DNA from: Methylosarcina fibrata AML-C10 | Lineage (GTDB): Bacteria; Pseudomonadota; Gammaproteobacteria; Methylococcales; Methylomonadaceae | Assembly: GCF_000372865.1 (NCBI RefSeq) | Contig: NZ_KB889965.1 | Location: 3,553,759 to 3,617,758 of the forward strand | Length of the DNA stretch: 64,000 bases | Direction of reading: 5' to 3' | Shown: in pieces, positions 24,503 through 34,058 of the stretch | How positions within the stretch are numbered: position 1 is the stretch's first letter | Layout of the letters: every line of letters begins with the position of its first letter | Notes under the pieces: generated by a model | What the model was told of the DNA's origin: nothing | The model's database searches: none | What the model saw: the letters and a program-made list of their open reading frames with translations, nothing else | Program-made: the position numbers and the translations under genes

Positions 24503-26461
24503 GTGAAGTTATTTGGCACCAAACGAGTCCAGACCCGCATCGACGAAGCGGTGAAGATCATCGATAAAATGGTGGAGGGCGATTTTTCGCCGTCCATCGA
24601 TACCTCGGGTTCCGATGTCGTCGTTCCGTTGATGCGGGCTTTGAAAAAAAATCAGGAAACGCTGGAACGCCGTGCCTCGGAAGGGCGCCGCGCCAGCGAT
24701 ACCAACGCCGAACAGAGAGCTTGTTTCGACCAGGCTTTCAGCAAGATGATCGGAGACCTTCAGGCCGGCAGGCTGTCCACCCGCATGAATCTGGAATCGC
24801 TGAACGAAGGCCTCTACCGCTATACCGCCGAGGGCGTCAACATGATCGCCGATGCCCTGGAAGCGGCTCTAAAAAAGCAGGAAGAAATTCTGGTCGCCGA
24901 AAATACCCGCATCCGCATCGCCCTGGACAACGTGAAGACCAACGTGATGATTGCCGACAACGAGCGCAACATCATCTATATGAATAGAGCGGTTGGCGAA
25001 ATGCTGAGCCGTGCCGAAGCCGACCTGCGCAAAGCGCTGCCTCATTTCAATGCGTCCCGGCTGCTGGGGGCGAACATGGATCAGTTCCATAAAAACCCCG
25101 GGCATCAGAGCCGCTTGCTGGCCAATTTGACCGGTACGTACCGCACAGAAATTCAGATAGGAGGACGCACTTTCGAGCTGATCGCCAATCCGGTGATCAA
25201 CGGCGAAAATGCTCGGTTGGGATCCGTGGTGGAATGGAAGGATCGCACCGACGAAGTGGCCGTCGAACAGGAAATCGCCGGAATCATCACGGCCGCCAGC
25301 CAGGGCGACTTCAGCAAGCGCATCGATCTGTCCGGCAAGGACGGTTTTTTCCGGGTGCTGGCCGAGGGCATGAATTCACTGTTGGGGACCAGCGACGAAG
25401 GTCTGAATGAAGTGGTCCGTGTATTGGGCGCGTTGGCGAGGGGCGATCTGACCGAAACCATCGCCGGCCACTACGAAGGCTTGTTCGGACAGTTGAAGGA
25501 CGATTCCAACGCCACGGTGAAAAGTCTGGCGAAGATGGTTCTGGACATTAAAACCGCGGTCGATACCATTTCCACGGCAGCTCAGGAAATTGCCGCAGGC
25601 AATGCCGATTTGTCGCAGCGCACGGAGGAACAGGCCGCCAGCCTGGAAGAAACCGCGGCCAGCATGGAACAGCTTGCCTCCACCGTCAAACAGAACGCCG
25701 ACAATGCTCAGCAGGCCAACCGCATGGCCGCCGCGGCTTCGGAAGTGGCGGTCAAGGGCGGCGACGTGGTGCAGCAGGTGATCGGCACGATGAACGCCAT
25801 CAACGACAGTTCGCACAAGATCGTCGACATCATCAGCGTGATCGACGGCATTGCCTTGCAGACGAACATCCTGGCGCTCAACGCGGCCGTGGAAGCGGCG
25901 CGTGCCGGCGAGCAGGGGCGAGGCTTCGCCGTGGTGGCGAGCGAAGTGCGGAATCTGGCCCAGCGTTCGGCGGCGGCTGCCAAGGAAATCAAAGGGCTGA
26001 TCGGCGATTCGGTCGAAAAAGTGGAAGACGGCGGCCGTCTGGTGAACGAAGCCGGTAAAACCATGGAGGAAATCGTTACTTCGGTGCGGCGCGTCACCGG
26101 CATCATGGCAGAGATCGCTTCGGCGTCGGCGGAACAAAGCGTCGGCATCGAACAAGTCAATCAGGCTCTGACCCAGATGGACGAGGTGACGCAACAGAAT
26201 GCCGCTCTGGTCGAACAAGCCGCGGCGGCAGCCGCCTCTCTGGAAGATCAGGCCGACATGCTGGCCGGCGCCATGGGCAAATTCCGTCTCGATGCCTCCA
26301 TGGATTTGTCAATCGGCATAAAAGACTCCGATCCGTCCAGGGACGCCGCTTTCAATCCCGGGAGTTCTCCGAACGTCAGTAACAACCGAGCGCGAAAAAA
26401 GGGGAAATCCTTGTCGAGCCGGCCTGCTCGACGCAAAGAAGAAGAGTGGGACCGTTTCTAA
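24503..26461 (+). CDS. soluble methyl-accepting chemotaxis protein with PAS and HAMP-like repeats
   Basis: Translation probably starts at GTG 24503 (652 aa), because AGGAG lies 7 nt before it; the ATG at 24392 has none. No membrane segment is seen, so it would signal in the cytoplasm. The order is: N-terminal HAMP-like helix ([16 protein letters not shown]), a PAS region ([20 protein letters not shown]), two HAMP-like blocks ([30 protein letters not shown]), then the long coiled-coil signalling domain with the hairpin tip [20 protein letters not shown]. The C-terminus EEEWDRF fits the xWxxF tether for CheR/CheB. Its stop codon lies in the target site of the MITE at 26466-26677. Confidence 0.9.
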   Translation: MKLFGTKRVQTRIDEAVKIIDKMVEGDFSPSIDTSGSDVVVPLMRALKKNQETLERRASEGRRASDTNAEQRACFDQAFSKMIGDLQAGRLSTRMNLESLNEGLYRYTAEGVNMIADALEAALKKQEEILVAENTRIRIALDNVKTNVMIADNERNIIYMNRAVGEMLSRAEADLRKALPHFNASRLLGANMDQFHKNPGHQSRLLANLTGTYRTEIQIGGRTFELIANPVINGENARLGSVVEWKDRTDEVAVEQEIAGIITAASQGDFSKRIDLSGKDGFFRVLAEGMNSLLGTSDEGLNEVVRVLGALARGDLTETIAGHYEGLFGQLKDDSNATVKSLAKMVLDIKTAVDTISTAAQEIAAGNADLSQRTEEQAASLEETAASMEQLASTVKQNADNAQQANRMAAAASEVAVKGGDVVQQVIGTMNAINDSSHKIVDIISVIDGIALQTNILALNAAVEAARAGEQGRGFAVVASEVRNLAQRSAAAAKEIKGLIGDSVEKVEDGGRLVNEAGKTMEEIVTSVRRVTGIMAEIASASAEQSVGIEQVNQALTQMDEVTQQNAALVEQAAAAAASLEDQADMLAGAMGKFRLDASMDLSIGIKDSDPSRDAAFNPGSSPNVSNNRARKKGKSLSSRPARRKEEEWDRF

Positions 26462-26465
26462 AAAT

Positions 26466-26677
26466 GTAACTATTCAGCGAAAGCTTCAGTCCCTTCTCCC
26501 TCCGCACCCTAAAGGGTATAAAGGAGAAGGTTAGGATGAGGAGATCAAAATGAAGCATTTTTCCTTATATTTTCCCCTCACCCCGACCCTCTCCCGGAGG
26601 GAGAGGGAGTTAAATGCCTTAACTAAAGGCATTGCTCCTTCGTAGAGGGCTTTAATCGCTTTTCGCTGAATAGTTAC
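26466..26677. mobile_element. 212-bp MITE-like element with 8-bp target duplication
   Basis: GTAACTATTCAGCGAAAGC (26466-26484) is matched in inverted orientation by GCTTTTCGCTGAATAGTTAC (26658-26677, one extra A/T). The direct repeat CTAAAAAT borders both sides (26458-26465 and 26678-26685). Inside are two palindromic units of the CCCTCTCCC/GGGAGAGGG type (about 26488-26546 and 26571-26606). No coding capacity. The left target copy contains the stop codon of the chemotaxis gene. Confidence 0.85.
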
Positions 26678-26804
26678 CTAAAAATTTGTCATTCCTTTAA
26701 ACCGCAAGAGGTGGGACGCAGACTGCCTCTTGTCGGCACCGCCTTCATGCCCATTGCCGTAAAGCGTACAGCTCAACCTGCACCGTGACGATGCCGGATT
26801 TCCG

Positions 26805-29540
26805 CTACCGGCCGCTGTCCGGCGAGAGCTGCGCCAATTGATTCATCACTTCGTCGTATTGCCGTTCAAACGTACGCAGGAGGTTTTCGTCGATCGAGCG
26901 GGTCGACAGGGCTGCTTCCACTTTTTTACAGTGTTGGGCCAGGCCGGTGACGTACAAATTCGCGCAAACGCCTTTGAAGGCATGGATCCAGTCGGCCGCT
27001 TCCTGCCATTGCCCGTTTTGCAGATGGTAGTCGAGTTCTTCGAATTTGCCGCGGTAGGTTTGGTGAAACAAAAGCAGCAGCGTGCGGTATTTTCCGGTAT
27101 CGTTGCGCAGAGTCTTCAAGCCTTTGCCGACGTCGATTCCGGGCAGACGGACGCCGTCCAGCTCGGCCATGATGATTTTTTCCGGCGGTTGAACCGGGCT
27201 CTGCGAATGAGTCAATCCTTGTAGAACGGCTTTGAATTTATCGATTTCGATGGGCTTGGTCAGCACTTCGTTCATGCCCGACCGGTAGCAGCGGTCAAGA
27301 TCGTTCGCCGCGGCAAATGCAGTCATGCCGATGATCGGCAGTTCGGTCAGCTTGAGCGTTTTCCGGATTTCTTCGGTGGCCTGATAGCCGTCCATGATCG
27401 GCATCTGGACGTCCATCAGGACCAGATCGATCTTCTCCTTCTTCAGCAATTCGACGGCTTCGCTGCCGTTGGCGGCTTCCACAAAATATTCCACTTCATT
27501 CTGGAGAATGTCCATGATCAGAATCCGGTTGATGTCGAAGTCATCCACCACCAGTGCCTTTGCATACTTGAACGCGGGGAAAGCCGGCGGCAAGGCAAAA
27601 ACATCGGTTTCGGACCTTGCAGGTTCGTCCGTCAGCAACTGCCTGAGCCGCTCGCGGTCGTAAGCCGGTTTGGTCAAAAACGCCAAAGGATAATGCTCTT
27701 TGGGTAAAGAGCGGACTTTTTGTTCGGTCAACGGCGTGGTGATCAGCACGACGGCCGATCGGGAGAGGCGGCGGTTTCCTCGAAGAGTCTCGATTAAATG
27801 AAGGGCTTCCAGTCCGTCCAGGTCAAGGCTGATGAAAACGGCATCGAATTCGTGTTCCTCGAACAACGTCAAGGCGGCCCGGGCCGAATTGGAGCTTTTA
27901 ACCCGGCACCCTATCGACCGGAGCAGCCCGGCCAGATGGTCTTTCGACTGAGGTCTCGGCTCCACGAGCAAAACCGATGGAAGATACGCCGGAACCGGAG
28001 GAGCCGTCTTCGGCTGGGCCGGACATTCGAGAGAAAGCGAAAAGGAGAACGAACTGCCCCGGCCCGGCTCGCTTTCAACCCTCAGACGGCTGTCCATCAG
28101 TTCCAGCAGTTTTTTGCTGATGCTCAGTCCGAGACCGGTGCCGCCGTATTTGCGCGTCGTGGAAACGTCGCCCTGGGTGAATACTTCAAATACTCGGGCA
28201 AGGGTTTCGGCATCCATGCCGATGCCGGTGTCCTGCACTGTAAAGGTAACGTCGGCGCGGTCTCCCGGTTTTGTTTCCGAAGCGGTAATGCCGAGGCGGA
28301 TGTGTCCGGTATCGGTGAATTTGACGGCATTGGTCAGCAGGTTGATCAGAATTTGTTTCAGCCGCAGGGAGTCGGCGACGACAAGGCGAGGCACGGTTTC
28401 CGAAGCGTCGACGATGAATTCCAAGTTTTTTTCTTCCATCCGGGTAATCAGCATCTGGCTGATCTCGTCGACCATGTCGTAGAGATTGCACTGGATGAAG
28501 TCCAGCTCCATTTTCTCCGCGTCGATGCGGGAGATGTCCAACAGGTCGTTGATCAGCGACAGCAGTAAATTGGCCGATTCGAGTACGCGGTTGAGCTGCT
28601 GCTTTTGCTGCGGCGACTCGGAGTTGGCCAGAACCAGCCGGGTAAAACAGATGATCGCATTCATCGGCGTGCGGATTTCATGGCTCATGTTGGCCAGAAA
28701 CGCCGATTTGGCTCGGGAAGACGCTTCGGCCGCTTCTTTTGCCTGTTCCAGTTCGCGGGTGCGTTCATGGACCTGGTCCAGCAGATTCAGGCTGTGCCGC
28801 TTCAAGGCCTCCTGCGCCTGGTCGCGCGCCGAAATCGCGTTGCCGATTTGCGTCAGCAGGCTGTTGAAAGCCGAGCCGAGTTGCTGGATTTCAACGTAAC
28901 TCTGGTCGTGCGTTCTCAGCGTGTAATCTCCGTCCACGGTCACTTTGCCGACAAAAGCGGCCAGAGATTCCAGCGGCCCGGAAATCATTTTCTGCAGCAG
29001 CCAGGACAGCAGCAAGGCCACCAGTAAACCGACCAGGACGACGCTGGCCACCGTCAGGGCAAAGTGGGTCAGGATGGCCCGGTAGCGGGAGTAATCGGCG
29101 TACAGGACGACGTGGCCGATTTTATTGCCGCGGGGAAGCACCGGCCTGGCGTAAACCGCATGATCTTTCGTCTCTTGGTAACCGTACTTGCCGAGTTCCA
29201 GTTCATTCAAATGAAGCGCATCGGCCGGCCTATCCTCGGCGTGTCGGCGGTAACTGCCAAGCACCTGCCGGTCTCCGTCCAGCAGGAAAGCGGCGATGAT
29301 TTGCCGGTCGTGCTTCAGCGACGCCAGCAGTTTATCGGCTTCCTGGGCGTCGTGAAAGACGAGGATGGCTTGTCCGTTGTCGGCGATCACATTGGCCTGC
29401 AAAGCCAGACTGGCGCGCATTTCCTGTTTCAGTTTCATCGACTGAAACGCGATGAACAGCACGCCGGCCACCAGCAGCGAAACGGTGCTGGTCAATAGGA
29501 TAATGGCGAACAGCCGGGTTTTGATCGAGCAGCCGGTCAT
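26805..29540 (-). CDS. hybrid histidine kinase (CHASE8-like, HAMP, kinase, two receivers, Hpt)
   Basis: 911 residues. Two membrane helices (about 8-30 and 160-182) enclose a small periplasmic sensor of the CHASE8 type. HAMP, coiled coil and HisKA (NMSHEIRTPMNA, His near 286) follow, then HATPase (NAVKFTDTGH; GGTGLGLSISKKL), a first receiver that lacks a clear phospho-Asp context (VFISLDLDGLE), a second receiver with Asp near 709 (LVLMDVQMPIMDGYQ), and an Hpt domain (WIHAFKGVCANLY, His near 851). The ATG overlaps the yfiR stop (ATGA). The whole phosphorelay is in one protein. It would receive its signal from YfiR and the TonB receptor encoded upstream. Confidence 0.93.
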   Translation of the reverse strand: MTGCSIKTRLFAIILLTSTVSLLVAGVLFIAFQSMKLKQEMRASLALQANVIADNGQAILVFHDAQEADKLLASLKHDRQIIAAFLLDGDRQVLGSYRRHAEDRPADALHLNELELGKYGYQETKDHAVYARPVLPRGNKIGHVVLYADYSRYRAILTHFALTVASVVLVGLLVALLLSWLLQKMISGPLESLAAFVGKVTVDGDYTLRTHDQSYVEIQQLGSAFNSLLTQIGNAISARDQAQEALKRHSLNLLDQVHERTRELEQAKEAAEASSRAKSAFLANMSHEIRTPMNAIICFTRLVLANSESPQQKQQLNRVLESANLLLSLINDLLDISRIDAEKMELDFIQCNLYDMVDEISQMLITRMEEKNLEFIVDASETVPRLVVADSLRLKQILINLLTNAVKFTDTGHIRLGITASETKPGDRADVTFTVQDTGIGMDAETLARVFEVFTQGDVSTTRKYGGTGLGLSISKKLLELMDSRLRVESEPGRGSSFSFSLSLECPAQPKTAPPVPAYLPSVLLVEPRPQSKDHLAGLLRSIGCRVKSSNSARAALTLFEEHEFDAVFISLDLDGLEALHLIETLRGNRRLSRSAVVLITTPLTEQKVRSLPKEHYPLAFLTKPAYDRERLRQLLTDEPARSETDVFALPPAFPAFKYAKALVVDDFDINRILIMDILQNEVEYFVEAANGSEAVELLKKEKIDLVLMDVQMPIMDGYQATEEIRKTLKLTELPIIGMTAFAAANDLDRCYRSGMNEVLTKPIEIDKFKAVLQGLTHSQSPVQPPEKIIMAELDGVRLPGIDVGKGLKTLRNDTGKYRTLLLLFHQTYRGKFEELDYHLQNGQWQEAADWIHAFKGVCANLYVTGLAQHCKKVEAALSTRSIDENLLRTFERQYDEVMNQLAQLSPDSGR

Positions 29541-30124
29541 GGGTATTGCTCGGCTAAATTCAGCAATTGCGCGCCGAATTTGATTCGGGCCCGATCGGCC
29601 GCCTGCCGATTGATGGCGAAGAAAATTCTGTTTTCTTTCTCGAACAGCAGCACCATGCCGCCTTGTCGGTAAAACCTTTCGGTTTCACCGACCGTCAAAA
29701 CCGGATAATTCACTACCGCTTGAAGAAACAAGTCCTCGGCTTTCGTGTTTTTTGTGACGTAAAGCAGATGACAGTCCTTAAGCTCCGCCTTCGGGTCCAC
29801 TCCGACGGTTTCGATTTCATGCCGGCTGATGGTTTTCCCCGACAGCACGTTTTTTATCGTTTCGGCGATCTCTTTGCCGCCGGCAATGCAAAATCGAATG
29901 TTGCCGGAGCCGGAAGGCGAGATCTTTTCGGCAGGCCAATCGACGAACAGCGATAAACGGAACAGGTACGCGGCCTTGATGGCCAGCTCGCGCGTATCCA
30001 CTGCAAGGCATTTTTTTACAGGTAGCGGCAATAACAGGATCAGGATCAGCATGAACAATACCCGTTTCATAACGGATGCGGCTGGCCGGGCCGGCGGAAA
30101 ACGGAAAAGAACATCATCGGTCAA
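29537..30124 (-). CDS. YfiR-like periplasmic protein (DUF4154)
   Basis: 195 residues with a late signal peptide (MKRVLFMLILILLLPLPVKK at residues 19-38). Translation may start at 30124, coupled to the TonB gene by ATGA, or at the internal Met (30070). The mature part has the YfiR signature: AIKAAYLFRLSLFVDWPAE, then CHLLYVT, LTVGETERF and IFFAINRQAADRARIKFGAQLL. YfiR binds and represses the sensory part of a membrane partner in the periplasm; here the partner is most likely the kinase encoded next, whose gene overlaps it by 4 bp. Confidence 0.88.
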   Translation of the reverse strand: MTDDVLFRFPPARPAASVMKRVLFMLILILLLPLPVKKCLAVDTRELAIKAAYLFRLSLFVDWPAEKISPSGSGNIRFCIAGGKEIAETIKNVLSGKTISRHEIETVGVDPKAELKDCHLLYVTKNTKAEDLFLQAVVNYPVLTVGETERFYRQGGMVLLFEKENRIFFAINRQAADRARIKFGAQLLNLAEQYP

Positions 30125-32163
30125 AATTGATAGGAAAGCTTCAGCATCACTTCCCGGGTGGGGCCGGGCAAAGCAGGATGTCCGCCATTATAAGGCTGGA
30201 CGTATTGCAGTTTTTCGTTAAATACGTCGTAGACGCCCAGCCCGACGTCCACTCCTCTGACGAACGGATTCCGGTAGAGCCAGTACAGATTATAAACCCA
30301 GGACGAGCCGTGCCGCTGCAGCGTATCGCCGCTGTAGCCGTAACGATCGCTGATGAAGATCAGGGTCTGGTTGAGCGAGAGCGAAGGCGTTAAATTCCAA
30401 TGAGCGTTCAGGGACACTTTATGGCTGGGAAAGCCGACGTTCAGGTGATCATGGATTTGTTGCCCTGCCGCATCGAGAATTTTGTATTTGTCGGCCGTGT
30501 TTCGGGTCGATTCGTAAAAGGAATAGTCCAGCGCCAGATAGCCCCAGTCATCCCGGTAACGCAGTCCCGTTTCGATGCCCTGCGTGCTCTGGCCGTCGGC
30601 GTTGATGTAAAAATCGTCGCCGTTTTCGTCGATTTGATAAAGAATGATGTCGTCGCTTTCGATGTGAAATAAATTGACCGACAAATCCAGATTGTGGAAC
30701 GGCTGAAAACCCAGTTCGATTTCGGCAGTCCGGGTGCGTTCGGGTTTTACCTGAGCGATGCGCTCCTCGGGCGGCCTGCCGATGTTGTATTCGGCGTTTT
30801 TCTGATAATTGCCGCCGGTCGGAATCCGGAACGCGTGGCTGTACAGCGCTTTGAAATGGAATTTGCCGTAATCCTTGGTCAGGGCGGCGCGCGGCGCCAG
30901 ATTGGTGCCGAATTCGTTGTACGCGTCGAAGCGCAGCCCGCCCAGCACGTTGAACCAGGGCAGGCCGTAGCCGGCTTCGGTATAAGCGGTGTAGTCGCTG
31001 AACGTCGGCAGGGTTTCATTGAGCCCCCCAGTCTGAATGTCGAATTTGTCTACGGAAAAGCTGTTGCCTACGACCAGATAATTGCCTTCGTCCGTCGCGA
31101 AGGTGGCTTTGGCGTTCAGTTTGTAATAATCGACATAGACTCTTTCGCGTAACAACGGCGGACGACCGTCCAGATAGTGGCGGGTGCGTTCCCAGGGATT
31201 CTGTCTGGAAAACGTGGCGTTGGTTTCGAGTTTGATCGAAGGGCTGAAGATGTGCTGGTAGTTCAGGCTTCCGGCATAGGTATTGAATTGATTGACCACA
31301 TACCGGTCCGGACCGCTGAACTCGCCGGCAAAGCCGTCGCGGCTGTCGACCTCGTATTGATCGGCCAGGATGCGCAGGCCAAGGTTTTTGTAGTTAACGC
31401 CCAAGTTGAGCATCATGTCGTCCAGTTCATTCGTGTCGGCCATGTCGAAACGGTTGCCGAGCGCATCCTGATAAATCTGGTCGCTGCGGTGCGCGTTGCC
31501 GCGTTTTCCTGAAAAACTGACTTCCAGATCGCCCCATTTCTTGCCGGAAGCCCATTCCAGATTCTTGCGGGCTTCTCCCCTGGCGTAGCGGCCGTAGCTG
31601 CCGCTCACGTTGACGCCGTTCAGTTGCGCCGCGGTTTTACTGATGATGTTGATGACGCCCATTTCGGCGAAATTGCCGTGCACGATGGAGCCCGGGCCGC
31701 GGATGATTTCGATGCGGTCGATTTGTTCCAGCGGATAATGATTGCCGAATTGAGTGGTGCCGAAACGGTGTTCGTTGACGTTGATGCCGTCGATTCTCAC
31801 CGCCACTTTGCCTTCGTGCGCCTGAATGCCGCGAATGCCGAGACCTACCACGTTGGATACGTCGACGCCGAAATTGAATCCCGGAACCAGTTGCAACACG
31901 TCGATCAAATCCCGGGCGCCCATGTTCCGGATTTCCTCGCCGGTGATGACCGTGACGATGCCGGCCGCTTCGTTGGCGCAGGTGGCCTTTTGATTGGCGG
32001 ACAGAAAAACCGGGATTTCCGACAGTTCGGCCAGATCCATTTCCATGATGTCGGATATGGCCAATTGATCGCATATCGAGTGTCCGGTCGCTTGAGCAAT
32101 CGGATGCGGCAGTAGCAAGACTGCCAGAACATTAAAAAATTTCAGAGATTTTTTAAAAGTCAT
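30121..32163 (-). CDS. TonB-dependent outer membrane receptor
   Basis: 680 residues. A signal peptide (about 1-25) is followed by the plug domain: IVTVITGEEIRNMGARDLID, VPGFNFG, GIRGIQAHEGKVAVRIDG, and RIEIIRGPGSIVHG with INIISK. The 22-strand barrel ends in LKLSYQF, with the terminal aromatic needed for assembly. The N-terminal SEIPVFLSANQ is a divergent box of the catecholate/vitamin type. Substrate unknown. It is the first gene of a three-gene operon with yfiR and the hybrid kinase, all overlapping by 4 bp, suggesting that the receptor feeds a sensory pathway. Confidence 0.9.
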   Translation of the reverse strand: MTFKKSLKFFNVLAVLLLPHPIAQATGHSICDQLAISDIMEMDLAELSEIPVFLSANQKATCANEAAGIVTVITGEEIRNMGARDLIDVLQLVPGFNFGVDVSNVVGLGIRGIQAHEGKVAVRIDGINVNEHRFGTTQFGNHYPLEQIDRIEIIRGPGSIVHGNFAEMGVINIISKTAAQLNGVNVSGSYGRYARGEARKNLEWASGKKWGDLEVSFSGKRGNAHRSDQIYQDALGNRFDMADTNELDDMMLNLGVNYKNLGLRILADQYEVDSRDGFAGEFSGPDRYVVNQFNTYAGSLNYQHIFSPSIKLETNATFSRQNPWERTRHYLDGRPPLLRERVYVDYYKLNAKATFATDEGNYLVVGNSFSVDKFDIQTGGLNETLPTFSDYTAYTEAGYGLPWFNVLGGLRFDAYNEFGTNLAPRAALTKDYGKFHFKALYSHAFRIPTGGNYQKNAEYNIGRPPEERIAQVKPERTRTAEIELGFQPFHNLDLSVNLFHIESDDIILYQIDENGDDFYINADGQSTQGIETGLRYRDDWGYLALDYSFYESTRNTADKYKILDAAGQQIHDHLNVGFPSHKVSLNAHWNLTPSLSLNQTLIFISDRYGYSGDTLQRHGSSWVYNLYWLYRNPFVRGVDVGLGVYDVFNEKLQYVQPYNGGHPALPGPTREVMLKLSYQF

Positions 32164-32792
32164 CCTTCGAGCTCTAAAGACAGATAAACGTTGCCGCCAC
32201 CGTCCGGCGGCTAGTTCTCATTATAATTCCCATGCACGGCGAAGCCTAACAAAAATCGGGCTTTGCCGTTCTTCGGTCAAACATCGGATCTTGAGAGGAA
32301 ATAAGCTGGCATAGGGCAAAAAGCTTGCGCGGATCTGGCCGCCGCTGCCGATTCGGCCGCGGGGGTGAATCGATTCGCTCTAGCCGGAGCAGCAATGTCA
32401 TTGAGTTAAGAAGGACATAAACTGTAGGGTGGATAAGCGAAGCGCATCCACCGCACGGCCGCCGGATGGCTTCGCCCTTCGACAGGCCAAGGAACCTTAT
32501 ATCCGGCCTTGTATCTTAAATGACTTGGGATAGGAAGAGCTTGAACCCGCGCGGGCATTGCATCACCTTTCATCCTTCGTGACCTGCCCGGAAACAGACA
32601 GGGTCGGGGAAGTAGGCCACGGGAAAATTCCTCATGGTTCCCACGCTCTGCGTAGCCATAGGGCATTAAAATGGGAACCCGGCCGAGAACGCTCCGCGTC
32701 CGGAACCGCGGAGCGTTCCGAACTGCGTTTCCGCGCTGAGCGTGCAACGATCGGGCGGCACGTCGGCAAGTGGTTTTTTGCCGCATCGTTAT
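32164..32792. other. repeat-rich intergenic region
   Basis: 629 bp upstream of the TonB gene and downstream of the DUF4340 gene. It holds a GTAGGGTGGATAAGC ... GCATCCACC palindrome (32424-32452) and a copy of the larger dispersed repeat (32637-32796) with a TAGCCATAGGGCATT core. A 126-aa frame across the repeats is not coding. The promoter of the TonB operon should be near 32164-32300. Confidence 0.6.
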
Positions 32793-34046
32793 TCAAGATC
32801 GGCCGACTCCGGCCGGCTTTTTAGCCTTGATTTTTACTAACGGCGTTTGGGTCGCCGCAAGCGGTTTCAGCACGTCGTCGGGGCTCTTGTCCATATTGGC
32901 ATATTTGAAGTCTGGAATCACGAAATGCCGGTCCTGAAAGCGCCGGTTGAGGTGCGCGATCTCGGCATTGAGCTCATCCAGTCGCTGCTGCCGGTATTTC
33001 GCCGGATCCTGAACCGCCGGCGGGGCGGCGGGCGCAGTATCGGTTTTGGCGGCCGGCTTGGACTCTTTTTCAGCGGCTTTTTGCCGGGCCTCTGCACCGG
33101 CTTTGGCCTTGTCCTGCTCGGACCGGATCGCCTTGTCCGCGGCCGCCTGATCCAGCGCTGCCGAAAAGCTCGCGTAATGCCTGCCGTCCTGTAGCCAGGC
33201 CGTTACGTGCACGGTGACGCCGTCGAAGGTGCGGTAACGGCCCTGCAACTTTGGCGCGCCGTCCGGCTGCGGGTGGGTTTTGGCGGCAATGACGTCTTCC
33301 AGTTTCAGGCCGGACAGCGTCGAGGCCAAGCCGCCGACGACGTCGGGCGCGGCCGGTTCGCGGCCTTTCGGCAGATCGGCCACCCGGAAGTTGCCGTTGC
33401 CGGGCTCCTGTCTGAACAGGCGCAGCATTTTGCCCTGCCCTTGGTTCAGCGCGATTTCGGCAATCCTTTCGGACGGAATGTCGGTCAGAACGGTGTCCAC
33501 CCACTGGATCGGATCGCGGTCGATCCGGATCTGGCCCTGCGCCAGCCAGCTTTGCCGGTCGCCCGGACGGCGGACGAAGGTGCCGCCGCCGTGACTGCTG
33601 GTATTGCCGACGATCAATTGCGAGGGCCCCGTCAGTCCTTCGAGTTTGACCAGAATGCCTTTGGCGTCCTTGTTGCTGACGTCCTCGACGCCGAGATCGG
33701 AATAGCGCTCGGCTTGGGCGGTTTTCTCCTCGAGCAGGCGGGCATTGGCCAGATTCAGCAGCAGTCCGCGCAATTTGCCGGTGTCGGCCGGATAGCCTTC
33801 CTTTTCGCTTACTGTCCAGCCTGTGCCGCCGTTCTCCAGCGTCACTGCGGGTTTATTGTCTGCGGCGATGAGGCCGACGGTTTTGACATCATTAAGATGT
33901 CCGCGCAGCTCGGGAAGTGCGTAGGCGACCTCGTCCGAACTTTCGGAGGCAGGCTCACGGGAACTGGAAACCAGCACCGCCGCGCCGATCGCGACGACAG
34001 CGGCCACGGCCAGCCCACTTAAGACTTTCGTATTGATGTGATTCAT
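32793..34046 (-). CDS. DUF4340-family protein linked to Gld-type ABC transporter
   Basis: 417 residues with one N-terminal membrane anchor (VLSGLAVAAVVAIGAAVLVS) and a large, probably periplasmic, part. DUF4340 signs are VKTVGLIAADNKPAVTLENG, WTVSEKEGYPADTGKL and SDLGVEDVSNKDAKGI. A Lys/Ala-rich coiled segment lies near residues 305-345. It follows the gldG-like gene by 12 bp and ends the ABC operon. In the family it always accompanies gldG/gldF; its biochemical role is unknown. GAGGGAAC precedes the ATG. Confidence 0.85.
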   Translation of the reverse strand: MNHINTKVLSGLAVAAVVAIGAAVLVSSSREPASESSDEVAYALPELRGHLNDVKTVGLIAADNKPAVTLENGGTGWTVSEKEGYPADTGKLRGLLLNLANARLLEEKTAQAERYSDLGVEDVSNKDAKGILVKLEGLTGPSQLIVGNTSSHGGGTFVRRPGDRQSWLAQGQIRIDRDPIQWVDTVLTDIPSERIAEIALNQGQGKMLRLFRQEPGNGNFRVADLPKGREPAAPDVVGGLASTLSGLKLEDVIAAKTHPQPDGAPKLQGRYRTFDGVTVHVTAWLQDGRHYASFSAALDQAAADKAIRSEQDKAKAGAEARQKAAEKESKPAAKTDTAPAAPPAVQDPAKYRQQRLDELNAEIAHLNRRFQDRHFVIPDFKYANMDKSPDDVLKPLAATQTPLVKIKAKKPAGVGRS

Positions 34047-34058
34047 CTTGTTCCCTCG

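Noticed and set aside
25376..26218. 280-aa minus-strand frame
   Set aside because: Antisense of the chemoreceptor signalling domain, His/Asp/Arg-rich and without any motif.
32406..32786. 126-aa minus-strand frame
   Set aside because: Runs through two palindromic intergenic repeats and has no homologous features.
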